This document shows, piece after piece, positions 11,541 through 23,791 of a DNA stretch of 64,000 nt (positions are counted from its first letter, which is position 1; every line of letters starts with the position of its first letter). Under the pieces are notes generated by a model. The model was not told the DNA's origin and did no database searches. It saw only the letters and a list, made by a program, of their open reading frames with translations. The translations under genes were made by a program, and so were the position numbers. Source of the DNA: Oreocharis arfaki (taxonomy: Eukaryota; Chordata; Aves; Passeriformes; Paramythiidae); contig VZRR01011628.1 of assembly GCA_013398015.1 (NCBI GenBank), positions 399,744-463,743 on the forward strand, read 5' to 3'.

Positions 11541-14391
11541 GCTTTTGGCAGAAAAATAACCAAAACAAATAAAATATGTCTCCAAAATCTCAATACTATT
11601 TAGAGTTCTGTTTCATTTTTTGTATTTATTTGTATTTCTTTATTTATTTCTAAGTAAAAAATTAGATAAAGAAAAAGTTTCAAGACTTAGTTTTATCTAA
11701 TACTACAAAGATGTTTTATCTGCAGTCTTTTGCTATCTCTAACATTACAAAATATAAAGCTAATAGATAAATTAAACTATCCTGTAATGCATAAATAGAC
11801 TCCAGTTGATTCTTAACATAACTCAGTTGACTTTGGTATGAGTTGCACTGGAGGTGAACTTGGCTGGACGTTTATGCAAACATAGTCTTGAAAAATTAAG
11901 TTTATAATGCAAACACTCTTGGGAGGTTGATTTGATACATATCCTCTCATAATATTTGATTAGATTTTATTTCAAATGTGAATTTACTATGGTGTCATCT
12001 TTGCAATCTAGAACTGTTTCAAGGTTCAATAATTTTGTTTGATTGTGTAGTGATGCAGTCTCCAGAAGATAAATAAATGCAAATAAGGAAAGCAATGAAG
12101 AGCCACGTATGTGATGTAAGAGATCAAACAAAGTGCCTGAGGGGGGTGAGCAAAAGAGAAAGAAAGAAAAAAAAGTGATCATATAAAGGAAAATAGGATA
12201 GAGCCAAAAGATATATAAAGCCATTTTTCTGTCTCATTCACACCAACAGATGATTTTCCCTTGCATTATAACTTCAAAGGCGTTAATGCATCCATTTTTT
12301 TCTTTTTTTTTATTCAAAGCTCAATTACTTCCATCATTTCTTTTGGGACATCTGTACTTACTTCATTAGAGCACACAGATGAGACATATTTTCTTGACAT
12401 CTGGCCAGTTCTTGGTTTTTTTTATTTATTTATTTGTTTGTTCCAGTGTCTCACAGTTGTTCAAGGTTAACCCGACGCTAGTATAAGATTCATCTCAACA
12501 GATTCCAAAGGTTTCACTTTGGGATAGGCTATCCACTTGATGTCTGTGGAAATTATAAGGTACTTATAAGGCATGATTCCTTTCTTCCTGAAATAAGCAC
12601 CAGGCAGGTCAGATGGATTGCTCTCTGAAGGTACCTTCTGCCACCATTGTTTTACTAAAACGAGATTTGGCTGTTCACTGCTGTTGGAGATGCCCTAAGA
12701 TCCTGTCTGGTTTCCAGCTTCCATTCCAGAGAAACGTGTGTCTCCCACTAGACCTGAGTCATATTGGCCGATTCTGGGTTGATTTCTTGGGTCACTAAGC
12801 GCACCTAGAACAGCACTGTAAAGTTTTTGCAACCAATCACAAGTTATGGTTAAAAGTCCCATTTACATTTTGCTCAGAAGACATGATGATTAATTTCTCC
12901 TTGTGCTGTTATTTTTGTGCTGTTTTGAAGGTCACTGGTCACAGAAAGAAAATTAATCTGTGGTTGAGGCTCAGATCTTAAAAAGTCTGAATCATTTTGT
13001 GCAGGCAACAGGAGTGGTGACATTCAGGTGCCAGAAAAAGGAGCATCTACTGCCCTGTCAGATCTCCTGGGTTATCTTGCCTGGCACTTCAGAAGGAGCT
13101 TCATTGCTGGTGTGCCAGAATGATATGGATGTTTCAAGCACGTTGAAGAGGCTAAAAATGACCAGGCACCCACTGCTAAAAGCTTTACTCACTCTCTACA
13201 TCTGCCAACTGAGCCAAAACCACTTCTTTTGTGGGCCTTGGTTAGGTGCCTGAAGGTAAGTGGGCTGGAATCACACCAAGCTCTGAACAAAAGCTCAGGG
13301 CTTACGTCAGGGAGGGCAGCAAGAGAACCTGGCTATGTGGCAGAATTTCAAGGCACCATGATATACATGTACAAAAGCTTTTTCAAATCCATGACCACCT
13401 AAGAATGGTTTACACCTAGCCTAGTGTGCATTCACTGGAACTGAAGTGCGTGGAAAATGGGTGGCACTACAGAGCTAGGTACTTTTAACTTACTTTCTAA
13501 TACATAGTAACTAACCCAGACTAATGCCTTTCCTCAAAAATGTTAAAACCAGTGGAAGACTTGTTTTAATCAGATGCAGGTTGCTCAGGTTTGAAGGCTT
13601 TTACACTCATTTCTCTGCATTCTTGCCAGAGCTTGCCATCAGTTACCTCTCTACCTTGCCAGCACAAGGGCAATTCAGGCTCCACAGATGATTCTGAATT
13701 GCCGTATATTTTGCAAAATTTGTAACTAGTAACCAACCAGCACAATTCCTAAAACGACACAAAGAAAAAAATATTTAATAATCCTGGCAATTCATGAGTC
13801 TTGCTGCCAGCTGAGATTTAAGTCCATCTCAACTGCTTTCTGGTTCTTGAAGCAGAATAATCTTGACCTAGCCCTTCCAAAATCTACAGAGACCTTGCAG
13901 AAACTCCATTTTTAACTTTTCAGTAATATGCAATACTTCACTGTCCCAGCAGTTCATCCTAAAAACGTACTCAAGTAGAAGATGTAAGCAGAGCCTGGCA
14001 AGGAGAAGGAAAGATGGTTAAGGCATTTAAGAACTGAAAAAGTCAATCCAATACAGCTGCACCTGCTCTGGTAAGAAGCCATAAAACCCCAGTGGCTTAT
14101 TCCTGTGACAAAATACTAATGAGGGAAGGAAATGTCACCAGATTAAGCTGCTACCAGAGATGTCACAAGTAGGGAAAAGAGACTGGAAAGGATATTAACC
14201 CACCTCCTCATTACCCTGTTAAGTGGTCCTTCTCAAATGACACAGTAGTTTCTGTTTATAGATTGTTATGTTCATTTCCAAGTTCTAATCAACAGCACTA
14301 GAAATTACACTTGCAGCGTTGTGTCTTCAAGTAGGATCCCTTATTGCTCTTCCTCCGGAGAAGGTGCTCTGTTGGTGGGTGTGAGCGTGCC

Positions 14392-14425
14392 TGTACGCAC
14401 ACATGCGCGCGCGTGTGTGTGTGCG
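14392..14425. repeat. Alternating pyrimidine-purine tract (Z-DNA candidate)
   Basis: All 34 bases alternate strictly between pyrimidine and purine. The centre is (GC)n followed by (GT)n, and (CA)n lies on the left. Such tracts, above all CG-rich ones, are known to adopt left-handed DNA under negative supercoiling. The alternation is seen directly. Actual Z-DNA formation is inference. Confidence 0.75.
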
Positions 14426-15310
14426 GTTGGCTCAGGCACACCCAGAAAGTGTTTCCTCAATATTTCCGAACACTTTCAGCGTTTTCGCACATATGGGGCA
14501 CACAAACACTACATAAAGTCTCGTAAAACGAGGCTATGAAAAGGGATAGCATATAGAATGAAGGATAATATGGTAGATAGTCCTTACTCAATGAGGAGTG
14601 AATTTAGGTCTAACTACCAGATGGCAGAGCTGAACACAGAAAATCCATATGTGTGATGGCAGCTAGGGACAGCCGTTGACATACTTGCTTTTCCAGCCAA
14701 ATGCCTCAGCAGATGCAGAGTTTTACACTTTAACATCACAATATGGCACTAAAACCCGGGAGAAGAGTTATATGCAGGAATCAAAGACAATTTAAAGGGA
14801 CACTGCTAAATTCTGCCCTCTTCCCAGCACCTGTGGGGGCTGAAGGAGTGAAAGAAAGGGATTTTTTTTCCTCCTTTTGCCAAAGTGAAAAGTATCTAAC
14901 TATTTTTTCCTTATAATGAGAGAAGGACAATAAGGAAAGAGAGAGAGAAACTAGTGATCAAAATGACAAATCTGTGGCTTTGTTTCATTGTGCTGATGGA
15001 CTGTTTAAAAAAGTGTCCTCATCCCCTCTCATTTAAATGACTTAGCAAAGTAGGAGCCTTACAATCAGCAAATATGTATGAGATGAAAATAAATATATTT
15101 CCAAAGCTGATAACCTAATTTCTGAGTGGTTTTGCTTTTTTATTATTGCTATTATTTTTAAACCTTTTCAATGTTGTATCACAAGAAGAGAATTGCCCTG
15201 TGTAGTTAGTTCAGAAGTCAAAAAGTCCTACTAACTTCTGTACAACGTTATATTCCTTTGAAATCCAAGAGGGTCTTGTAGTGCACTTCCAAGATCAGAC
15301 ATAGGTTTTG

Positions 15311-15825
15311 TAGAACCACAGAACGGTTTGAGCTGGAAGGAAACTTGAATATTATCTAGTTCCAACACCCCTGCCAGGGGCTGGAACACCTCTCACTAGA
15401 CCAGGTTGCTCCAAGCCCCATCCAACTTGTCCCTGAACACTTCCAGGGATGGAGCAGCCACAGCCCCCCTAGGCAACCTGTGCCAGTGCCTCAACACCTT
15501 CACAGTAAAGAACTTAATCCCAATAACTAAGCTAAATTTCTCCTCATTTTTACACATTACTCCTTGTCCTGTCACTACAGTTCCTGATGAAGAGCCCCTC
15601 TCTGACTGTCACAAGAGCAGAGTAGAGGGGGGAGAATCCATTCCCTTGACCTGTTGGTCACACTCCTTTGGATGCAGCCCAGGATACATTTGGCTTTCTG
15701 GCCTGCAAGCATTCACTGTCAGTACCAAGTTGATCCCTGCAGCTGCTCTCAATCACTTCTCCATCCAACCTGTAGTTGTGCCCGGGTTTGTACCACTCTT
15801 GAGTTTCAAGTTGGTGATCCTTTAA
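15311..15825 (-). mobile_element. CR1 LINE 3' part with internal deletions
   Basis: The reverse complement ends in CR1-type 'gttctgtggttcta' at 15311-15324. Going 5' on that strand it carries 'ccctgccaggggctgg', 'ctccaagccccatccaac', 'aggcaacctgtgccagtgcc', 'cctgatgaagagccc', 'caagagcagagtagagggg' and 'cagcccaggatac'. These are known blocks of CR1 ORF2 C-terminus and 3' end, but stretches between them are missing (near 15605 and 15812). The 139-codon plus frame across this region is only the antisense shadow of the repeat. Confidence 0.85.
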
Positions 15826-16095
15826 ATTCTGCCTCATTCTTGGTCCCCTCTGCCCTCCAGGGCTCTATCCCATGGGATTCTACCGAGTAGGTCCTTGAAG
15901 ATACCAAAGTCTGCTCTCTGAATTCCAGGGCAGTGAGTTTGCTGCATGCCCTCCTCACTGCCCTGAGGATCTCCAGCTCCACCTTCTCGTGGGCACTGTA
16001 GCCAAGGCTGCCATTCCCACCAGCCCCTTGCTGTGGGTGAGCACAAGGTCCAGTGTGACACCTCTGCTTGTTGGCTCCCCAGTCACTTATCTAAG
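15826..16095 (-). mobile_element. CR1 LINE ORF2 fragment: end of endonuclease and linker
   Basis: On the minus strand a block reads like RADFGIFKDLLGRIPWD (about 15883-15933), a hallmark of the linker after the CR1 endonuclease. Just upstream, a GYSAHEKVELEIL-like block near 15980-16020 is the endonuclease C-terminal motif. The family's Ser-Asp-His is Ser-Ala-His here, so the metal-binding Asp is lost. One frameshift separates the two blocks. On the minus strand the reverse transcriptase that should follow is absent and the 3' part of the element follows directly. Confidence 0.8.
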
Positions 16096-16190
16096 GTCTT
16101 GAACATGTCCTTGAACACTTCCAGAAACAGGGCAGCCACAGCTTCACTGAGCAACCTGTTCCTGTGTGTCTTTGGAAAGCTATCTAGGTT
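16096..16190 (-). mobile_element. CR1 LINE short 3' fragment
   Basis: The sequence carries 'tccttgaacacttccag', 'gggcagccacagcttc' and 'gcaacctgttcctgtg', the same CR1 3' region already present at 15424-15480. It therefore repeats part of the neighbouring element and is either a second insertion or a rearranged piece. Confidence 0.7.
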
Positions 16191-16300
16191 GAAATCCTAC
16201 CAATATTGGCAAAACTTCCAGTTCTTTTACTAAGACTGGAATTTCACCCTTAATCTTTTTATGCCCCTGTCCATTCCTTCCAGATTTTGTTTTCTTGTCT

Positions 16301-16355
16301 ACTTAGGTTATAATCTCTTAAGGGCAGAGACTACCTTCTGCTATCTGTATCTACT
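16301..16355 (-). mobile_element. Ancient amniote SINE-like relic (tail part)
   Basis: The motif 'gttataatctcttaagggca' followed by 'gagactaccttctgctat' resembles the reverse complement of a repeat common in turtles, crocodilians and birds ('agtccctgcccc.. agagcttacaatct'). Read on the minus strand it is the tail of the same kind of element as at 32190-32410. The family name is not certain. Confidence 0.45.
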
Positions 16356-17510
16356 GATAATTAACTGAAGTTAATGTACCAGGGCTGAAATCCTGGCTGG
16401 AACTTTAGGCACTATTTTTTCATGTTAGATGATACTGGAAAATGGGAATTTTGCCTTGGCTTTCTTGAGAAATAATTTTCAGGATCGATTTTGATTCACT
16501 GTATGTTTCATTTGCACTTCTGGCTTATGTTTGCATTGGTTTGGGTGTGCAGAAATACTTTAATAGGAAACTTGCAAACAGGGAGAGACTTGGATTTTGT
16601 GAGGATTGATAAGATGAGAAAAGAGAACAGCTTGCAGACTGAAATGTTTACAGAAAATGAGAGGAAATGGTTAACTGTTCCCCTCACAACTCTTAGACTG
16701 AGTACAAAAGATAAATCACATTTCTTGTAAAAAAAAAAAAAAAAAAGGCACCTATTTCTCTACATTGATCACAGAGAAGAGTTAAAATAGCTAGTTTGGC
16801 TTGATGTCTAAACTCCAGATGATGAAACTTAACCTAAGGGTCTTTTGGATCAGGTCATAAGATATTGCATTCTAACACCATAACGTACCTTCAATTTTTA
16901 AACACAGTTTTCCATTGATTTTGAAGAGAAGCTCCTAAAGAAATCAATGTCATGCTATTGCCCTTGTGCATACACATGCTCTTAACCAACAAAGCAAGGC
17001 TTATAAATCTGGAGACAGATAGAGAAGGTTCACCATACTAACAAAGCTTCTTATCAGGACCTTCCCTGAAACATGCCCATCCTCCACTGTAGAGAGATGT
17101 GCTGGCTGGTTAAAGGACTTTATCTACTCTCAGTCTTATTAGTTTAGGAAATTAGTTCCTTTATTAGATTTTGGATTAAATAAATAAAGAGGATACAATT
17201 TCATTTTCAATATTGTTGTAAGTCTTTCCACCAAAATGAAAAGGAAGCGGTTTCTGATTTAAATATATCCAATATCCTGTAACATCTTCTTCTATGCCAT
17301 TTACCTGTGGAAATGTTTAAAAATGCAGTTCAAACTGTTTCCCTAGCATGCTGCTAACTCCTGAAAGCACTCATGTGTGAGTTTAACTTTAAATCTGATT
17401 GCTTTTGTAGTCACCTGGATTAAGAGTGTTGTAAAATTTAAATTTTATAATGTTATTTTCCTTATGATCAATTTATCAGATGCAATATAATTACAGCATT
17501 AAAATCTGGA

Positions 17511-17534
17511 TAAATAAATAAATAAATAAATAAA
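17511..17534. repeat. (AAAT)n microsatellite
   Basis: Six uninterrupted tetranucleotide units ('taaataaataaataaa'). Confidence 0.9.
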
Positions 17535-18957
17535 AATACTCAGAAGACATGGTATATGATGCACTTCTGTTGAAAAAAAAATCATCATTTTCTGATCTAT
17601 AGTCAATTTACATAATTATTTCTGTAGAAAATTTATCTGGGTTTGGTTTTATACAAAATTTCTGGAAGGAATTTAGAGTAAAATTAGAGATAAATTTGAA
17701 TGGGCTTTGATAGAGTACCTGCAGAATTAAAAGTGGTTGAGCAGAATAATGAAATGCTGCCAGGATGCCTAAGAGAGAAAACAGCAGAGTTATCTTGTGT
17801 GGCTATTGTAGGATCACTTCAATAACAAAAAAGGATGAAAAAGAGTTTCTTAGAAATTTCTGAAGTCCAAGTGAGACAACACTTAGAAATGAGAGAATTA
17901 CTGAATCATGAAAACAAAATTAAGTTGATTTTAAGGCATTTAAAGGAGATACAGAATTGTCTTGTTAAGCTCAAAAGAGCTAAGTAGGCTGCAAACCACA
18001 GAAGAAATTGGGTCTATTAATATATTTCCCAATACAGTAAAGCCAGTGTATAAACCAGTTCATTTGTAATGTTCTATGACATAGTGCAGCTTTTTGTTGT
18101 ATTTAGGGAGAGGTAGAGTGATGTAGAATAGTTTCTGTGTCAAGGTTCCTCTGCATGGTTTGACTGTCAGGGTATACGACAGAAATCAAGTTATACTTTT
18201 CTTTCCTGTTTGTCTAATGAAAAAGTTTAATAAACTGGACACAAAGGTGACCAGATATACCTTTTTTTTTTTCATGTACATCAAAATAAACCTATCAGAA
18301 TCATATCTGATCCTGAATAAACTCCTTACAAAGACAGAATTTTTAAACTAATTGGTGTTTTGTCGTAAAAGTATACACTTTTTTGTTCTACCAAACATAT
18401 TGTTTATATTTATGGACTGAAATTAAAAGTGAAAGAGAGGACTGAAAGAAGATCATTCTCCCTCACTCTGTTTGCAAAGACCTGCATTGCTCCTGGAAAA
18501 TGGCTGTCCCAGTCCTCTGGTTCCTGTATCAGTAAATCATTAACCCAGAGTAACAACAGCAAAGCTATGAATTTAATGGAAATCCCTTTTCTGCCAGAGA
18601 ACGAGTTTTGAAGAGTTTGCAAGAATGTAGTCCAGACAATGACACACACCCCTTTACCATCACCACTTGTGATCACTGCAGCAAGTTTCACAAAGAACTC
18701 CTCCTAGATTATTTCAAATACACTTCACTAAGATACCTGAGGGCATCATAAGACCAGAGGTTTGTCCTGGAGCATAGAAAACGCCAGGAAAAAAAAAAAA
18801 AATCAAACCCAACCAAACCACTCAGCAATGAAACCAACTTTCTTTATCCTTGAATTATCTAAACAATTTCTATGATGACTTTAAAGGTCATTCTTATTTT
18901 CCCTCTAGCCTAGTTGTGTTTTTCGCTGATAAATATAGCTCCATAACTACTGCATAA

Positions 18958-19033
18958 TAGGAAGGAAAACAGGAAAGAAAAAGAAGAAAATAGAAAGGAT
19001 AGAAAGTAAGAGAAAGGAAAAGAGAGGTGGAAG
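18958..19033. repeat. Purine-rich low-complexity tract
   Basis: About 76 bp are nearly all A and G, with a few scattered T and C. The tract lies just upstream of the CR1 3' end at 19063. The minus frame 18910-19116 encodes only a Ser/Phe-rich reflection of this composition. Confidence 0.75.
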
Positions 19034-19062
19034 AAATAAAATATATATTCATTATTCCCACG

Positions 19063-19143
19063 GTCCTGTGCAGGGGCAGGAGTTGGACTTCGATGATTTT
19101 TTTGCATCTCTTCCAATTCAGGATATTGTATGATTCTGTGATT
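19063..19143 (+). mobile_element. CR1 LINE 3' terminus
   Basis: The sequence 'cctgtgcaggggcaggagt', then 'ttggacttcgatgatt', 'ctcttccaattcaggatatt' and 'atgattctgtgatt', is the last ~80 bp of the CR1 subfamily whose tail reads 'ccttccaactcaggatattctatgattctatga'. It is severely 5'-truncated. Confidence 0.82.
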
Positions 19144-21929
19144 GCCAGTTATTTCAATTACTCATTCTCTGGGGACTGATTTTGTAGGCCCTTTTATATG
19201 TGGACAATGATTTTCTAGACTCACATTGACCATGAATTCTTTTGTCTCGGGACCTAAAAGTTAGAGAGGATAGAGCAAGAAAAATAAACAAACCAAGAAG
19301 GACTTTGGTAGCATCATCAAAGGCTGTAGATGCACTCCTCAAACAGCCAAGTGCAAGGACAAATCACCTGATTGATCTTATAAAAATCATCTGATCGATC
19401 TTAAATGATCATTTGTATTCTGCCCAGCCCTGCATTGCATGTGTTCCTGGCCACATCCTGACAGCTGCATGTCTCTTGGTTGATTATAAATCCTCAGCAG
19501 CGATGAAAGGGATTTTTGATAAGCTAATAACTGACCTATCTCTGGACCTTCAATCATGTCCTCTGACAATGGATTACAAGGAGAGTAAGATACTCTGAAA
19601 TATTGTGATTTTCCAAAATGACTTCATTAAACTGTCTGGGATTTCTGGCCTAAGGTCTTTGTAACAGGATGATGAGTGACTCCCAGTCATAAAAAATTGT
19701 CTTTATATAATTTCTGCTGGATGTCCACATTTACTGTACTAAGATTTAAGAGCAAATTTGGCTCTATAAGCATTATGGAAATTGGCTAAGAATGATGTGA
19801 TCATCAGGATTAAATTCCAATTTAAAGAAATAACTGTTTTCTCCATTTGCCAACTCCATGGAAAGACCCAGAAGGTGCCAATGCCGAAATTTGGTCCCAA
19901 TGGCAGTCCAAATTAGCAGGAAGGAAAATAGAGGAAGTTCAGGTCTCTTTGCCTAGACCATTCTCCTTGTCTAGGCTGCTCCTGCTTCAGTCTCATCTCT
20001 GTTTGCTTAGCATGTCTCAAGAACAAAGAAAAAAAATTAGAAAATAAAATGTCAGACTACAAGAAGAAAATTCAATTACTTGAGCTCTCAATCATGCCTA
20101 CAAGTAAAAGAAAGCAGATCAATAGATTTTGCTGTAATGTGGCCCATTAAGTGTTTCTCCTTCATGCTGTATCTCTGTGAAGATTTCTATTTCCCAGAGA
20201 TATATGGAAGAATCCACTGTATAATGTGGGGAACTGACAAGAAGCAAGAACAAGGTCAATAGAACCGATCTGAGGAACTTTTCTTTGTGTGACCACTTGA
20301 TTTTTTTACTACTTTTTTTTTTTTTTCCGCCTTCTGATGAGAGTATGGGTATAAAAACTACACACAGAAACTCTAGTATTAAGCCTGTACTATGTTTTCA
20401 TAGCTCCCTTGACATTTCTTGCTGTCAAGGACAAAAAGGCCATCTAGTCTGAAACCTTTTACCACGTGGGCAATAAAGTTTCTCCTACAGACCCTTGTGC
20501 CAATCCAAACAAATTAAGCTGAAGAGAAATTACCAAGGAGTGAGGTGCTAGTGTCAAACTTGGGAAAGCTGTTCTGGTCCTTGCTTCTCCCTAGACCTCC
20601 TGGTGAAGGTCATTCAACCTTATTCACCGCCTAAGGTCCTTGTTTGCATTATGCAGGCATTCCAAGTTGCATTTCTTGAGAAATGTACACTAAAGTTATA
20701 TACGAAAGGTGCTGCTGATTGTGAGGTAAATTGATTTTTTATGGAGTACATTACTCAGAAGAGGTAACCTAATCCCAGACTCATTAGCCCGTCCCTGCAA
20801 TCAGTTTAATTAGACTTGAAAAAAAAGGTGACTTCTCAGTTTGGGTAGACCACATGCTTTCAGAATGCAAGTGAATATGTTCAGAGGCTAAACCAGCTTG
20901 TCCATAGCTGGTTAACTTGTACGAGTACACAACTGAACTTCTGATTAAATATTAATGCATCAGATAAGAGGAGGATCACACAGGTCGCTCAGAGCAGACC
21001 AGAACTATTATGTACTTTAGGAAAATATATAGTTTTGATGTTAAATCTTTAAATAATGAATAAATCAGCTTAGCATTCTTTTAAGCTATTTCAATTTTTA
21101 ATAATTCATCTCAATTAATATGAAGAAATGTTACTCTAATACTTAATATTATCTGATTAATATTAAACGATATTAATTAAATTTAATTAAAGTTAATTAC
21201 TAGTTAATGTACTGGCAAAACCTCCTGCAGTAGCTTTACATTTGGTGGTTATGTTTTTTCTTTTCTTCCCAAAATTTCTTTTGAACCTGACAGAACTTCT
21301 AACAGTTTTGTTGCTCTGGAGGATCACCTATTTCTTCTCATCTGTGAATACTGTATAATCAGTTTTCGATGAGAAACATGCAATTCATTGACCATCCATG
21401 TTCTTAGGTATTTGTGCATTTTTTGTTTCTATAAATTTCATTTTAAAATAAATAAATAAATAAATAAATAAAGTTTCACTATTAGAAATTAAACTCCCTG
21501 AACCTTTAGCCATACATTAAGCAATTCATCTGGTACATAATCTAATTATTGAGGAGGGGCTAATGCTTTATGAATAGAGCACTCCACCAAACTTATGATT
21601 TCACCGAAAAAATGTCTATGTGTTGGAACTAATCACATGGAATCTGTTGTTTTCATCTCTAGTAACCTTCTTCCTTTAGTGTTCTGAAACAACACAAACT
21701 ATAAAGACTCATTTCTACCTTTTCTTCTATTCTTTTTCCATTATGTTTGTATTTGTTATGTTTGCGTTTGTTATTATTATCTGGTGTCCATGGTCTATAA
21801 ATAAGAGGAAAGAAGATTTTTTTTTTTTTTTGGTTAGATGCAACATGTGGAGAGATTAAAAACAAAACCAAACGCAATCTTGACAAACCCACAATAAAAA
21901 CAACAAACAAAACCAGAACAGAACCACAA
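19144..21929. other. Unassigned non-coding DNA
   Basis: No gene is recognised. A 20-bp element occurs twice with a 23-bp period at 19361-19403. A patch at about 20425-20460 ('ggccatctagtctgaaacc') weakly resembles a CR1 tail. The stretch 21040-21210 is very AT-rich with many TTAAT/ATTAA words. An (AAAT)n run is listed separately. Confidence 0.55.
21445..21473. repeat. (AAAT)n microsatellite
   Basis: About seven tetranucleotide units ('aaataaataaataaat'). Confidence 0.9.
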
Positions 21930-22330
21930 ACCATCCTTTTTTCATTCAAAGTTTATTTACAGTTTCTGTTGCAGGGGGTGGGGGAAGATAAAAGATCTGC
22001 TGCTCTGAACAACCCAGTCAAAGCTGCTTTTATACTGAAATGCCCTAAGGCTGTCAAAAAGGACCTTGACTGGCATCTGGAATGAGCCATTATCCTGGCA
22101 ATGGTTTGGCATATCCCAGGATGGTATGTATTAGCATATCCCTGGATATTAGAAGTTATCATATGCCTTAGTAGCACAACTTGCAGATTTTGGATTGTGT
22201 TCATGAGAACAGATTTTTCCAACAAGTAACTTGCCAAAGGCTTGATATAAAAAGTACTTATGCCTAATGTCTGTCATTCCGTCTATGCCAGTTCATTCTT
22301 CCTGGGCTGGACTGGATCCACCCTGGCACC
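21930..22330 (-). mobile_element. Possible solo LTR or retroposed transcript end
   Basis: On the minus strand there is a TATAAAAG box (22027-22034). About 70-80 bases downstream comes AATAAA (21952-21957), then 'gaaaaaagg' and a G/T-rich stretch. A TATA box and polyadenylation signal at this spacing fit the U3-R region of a short retroviral-type LTR. Alternatively AATAAA plus A run could be the end of a retroposed transcript. No clear TG...CA ends, target duplication or viral coding sequence was found. Confidence 0.33.
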
Positions 22331-22993
22331 TGAAATGGAGTAAACAAAGTCACTAGCTACTGAAGACTTTGATGTGACCTGTGTTATTTTTACAGGCAGT
22401 TGCCATAAGGATGATGACTTTATGTACCACGTCACGGCTGACCAGTGGTCTGAGATTGTCTTACATTTTTGTGGACCTGTTCATCTCAAAAAGGCTTCAA
22501 AATGCTGTATGCTTTGGGTTTGTCAGGAAATTGTCATATCTGTGAAAGAACACAGATGCTGGCAAGACTTCATTTGATTAATGGATGCCTGCATCCTGAA
22601 CATTTAAAGCATGTATTCCTATGCTCTAAAGCACTTACAGTCATATACATAGCTGGGGAGTAAATACCTTTTTGACATTTCAAATCATGCCAGAGTAATA
22701 AATTTTCAAACCAAATAAATTCCGCATAGACAGTGAGAAATTTTATCTTTGTGGGAAAAGAATGGCTTGATGGAGAGACAGACAAACAGATCTACTTATT
22801 TTAGAGATTTTTCAGATTATTTTTGTGGTCTATAGGAAACTTTTAATTATTTATGTCCTTCAGAATGGGACACCTTGGGGTGTCTGTCTCTGCTTACCCA
22901 AATTATTAAAGGTCTTTTTATAGGTCTTATTATTTTAGTCTTCTTCTAGAACTTTTTGATAATCTGAGTATAGAAAATAGATGGCACAAAGAC

Positions 22994-23040
22994 AAAAAAA
23001 AAAAAAAAACCACAAAAAAAAACAACCAAAAAAAAAAAAA
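22994..23040. repeat. A-rich low-complexity tract
   Basis: Three A runs of about 9-17 bases are separated by 'ccac' and 'caacc'. No upstream processed-gene body was recognised. Confidence 0.85.
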
Positions 23041-23738
23041 CCCTTGCCTTTTTGTATTATGCTGATTTGCAGAGAGTTCAGGGTATTTTTCATGAAATAA
23101 AGTGTAGCTCTACCTTAAGAGAGCATCACGATTATCTCCCAAATAAGATGCATTCTATTTTCTTCCGGTCCTTTATTACAGAATCAGTAAAAATAAATGA
23201 GGGATACATCTTACTGCTACTAATTCAGGCTAGTATAATTTAGGGAACATGAGCAAATCTCTATCACCTCCAGAACTCCAGAATGTTCATGTATATTTTG
23301 GAAGGGAAATATAATTAAAATTGAGCAAAATCACATGTTTTGTCACTGTGACTTCAGCAGAGGCAGGATTTTACCAATAGTAAGTAATAAAAGCACAGAT
23401 TAGATCATTGTTCAAACAGAAATCCCATGCATGCTTGCTGATTCCTTAGAGATTGGTTATTCATAATCTTTTGACTCTGTTTCAATAAGGTTGGGGGTTT
23501 AGCTCAATATTTTTCCAGCTGCAGAAAGAAACTTTTATAAACAGTATCTGATCGCCTGTAAGAGACTATGTATTTTTCACGTACATAGTTTCCTTCTCCT
23601 TTCTAAACAGCCTTTCATCTCAGTCCTTTCCAAAAAAAACAACAAAACAGTGATGTAAATGTAGGACTCATTTTGCTTTCCCAAAAAGCAACCTTTTTAC
23701 AGATAATCTACGAAATCAAATGTGGATAACACAGCCTC

Positions 23739-23758
23739 TTTTTTTCTTTCTTTTTTTN

Positions 23759-23787
<29 letters not shown>
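23739..23787. repeat. Poly-T tract containing an N
   Basis: A nearly continuous T run with two C interruptions and an N at 23758. Its true length is uncertain. Confidence 0.9.

Positions 23788-23791
<4 letters not shown>

Larger units (their letters stand above)
11083..15310. other. Unassigned non-coding DNA (4.2 kb)
   Basis: No gene is recognised. The stretch holds a TGAT microsatellite and the alternating GT/GC tract listed separately. The longest frame (12960-13253 plus, 97 codons) has no family signature. Nothing else repeated or structured stands out. Confidence 0.55.
16356..19062. other. Unassigned non-coding DNA
   Basis: No gene is recognised. It contains an 18-A run (16729-16746), the AAAT microsatellite listed separately, and a purine-rich tract at 18958-19033. 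Short frames at 16491-16730 and 18410-18691 have no motifs. Confidence 0.55.

Noticed and set aside
15406..15825. 139-codon plus-strand open frame, the second longest in the window
   Set aside because: It is the antisense of a CR1 element. The real coding direction of the repeat is minus.
16491..16746. Open frame ending near an 18-A run, as in a processed pseudogene
   Set aside because: The encoded peptide matches no known protein. There is no AATAAA at the proper distance and no target duplication was seen.
20425..20460. CR1-tail-like words
   Set aside because: Similarity limited to about 20 bases, with no second CR1 block in the expected order.
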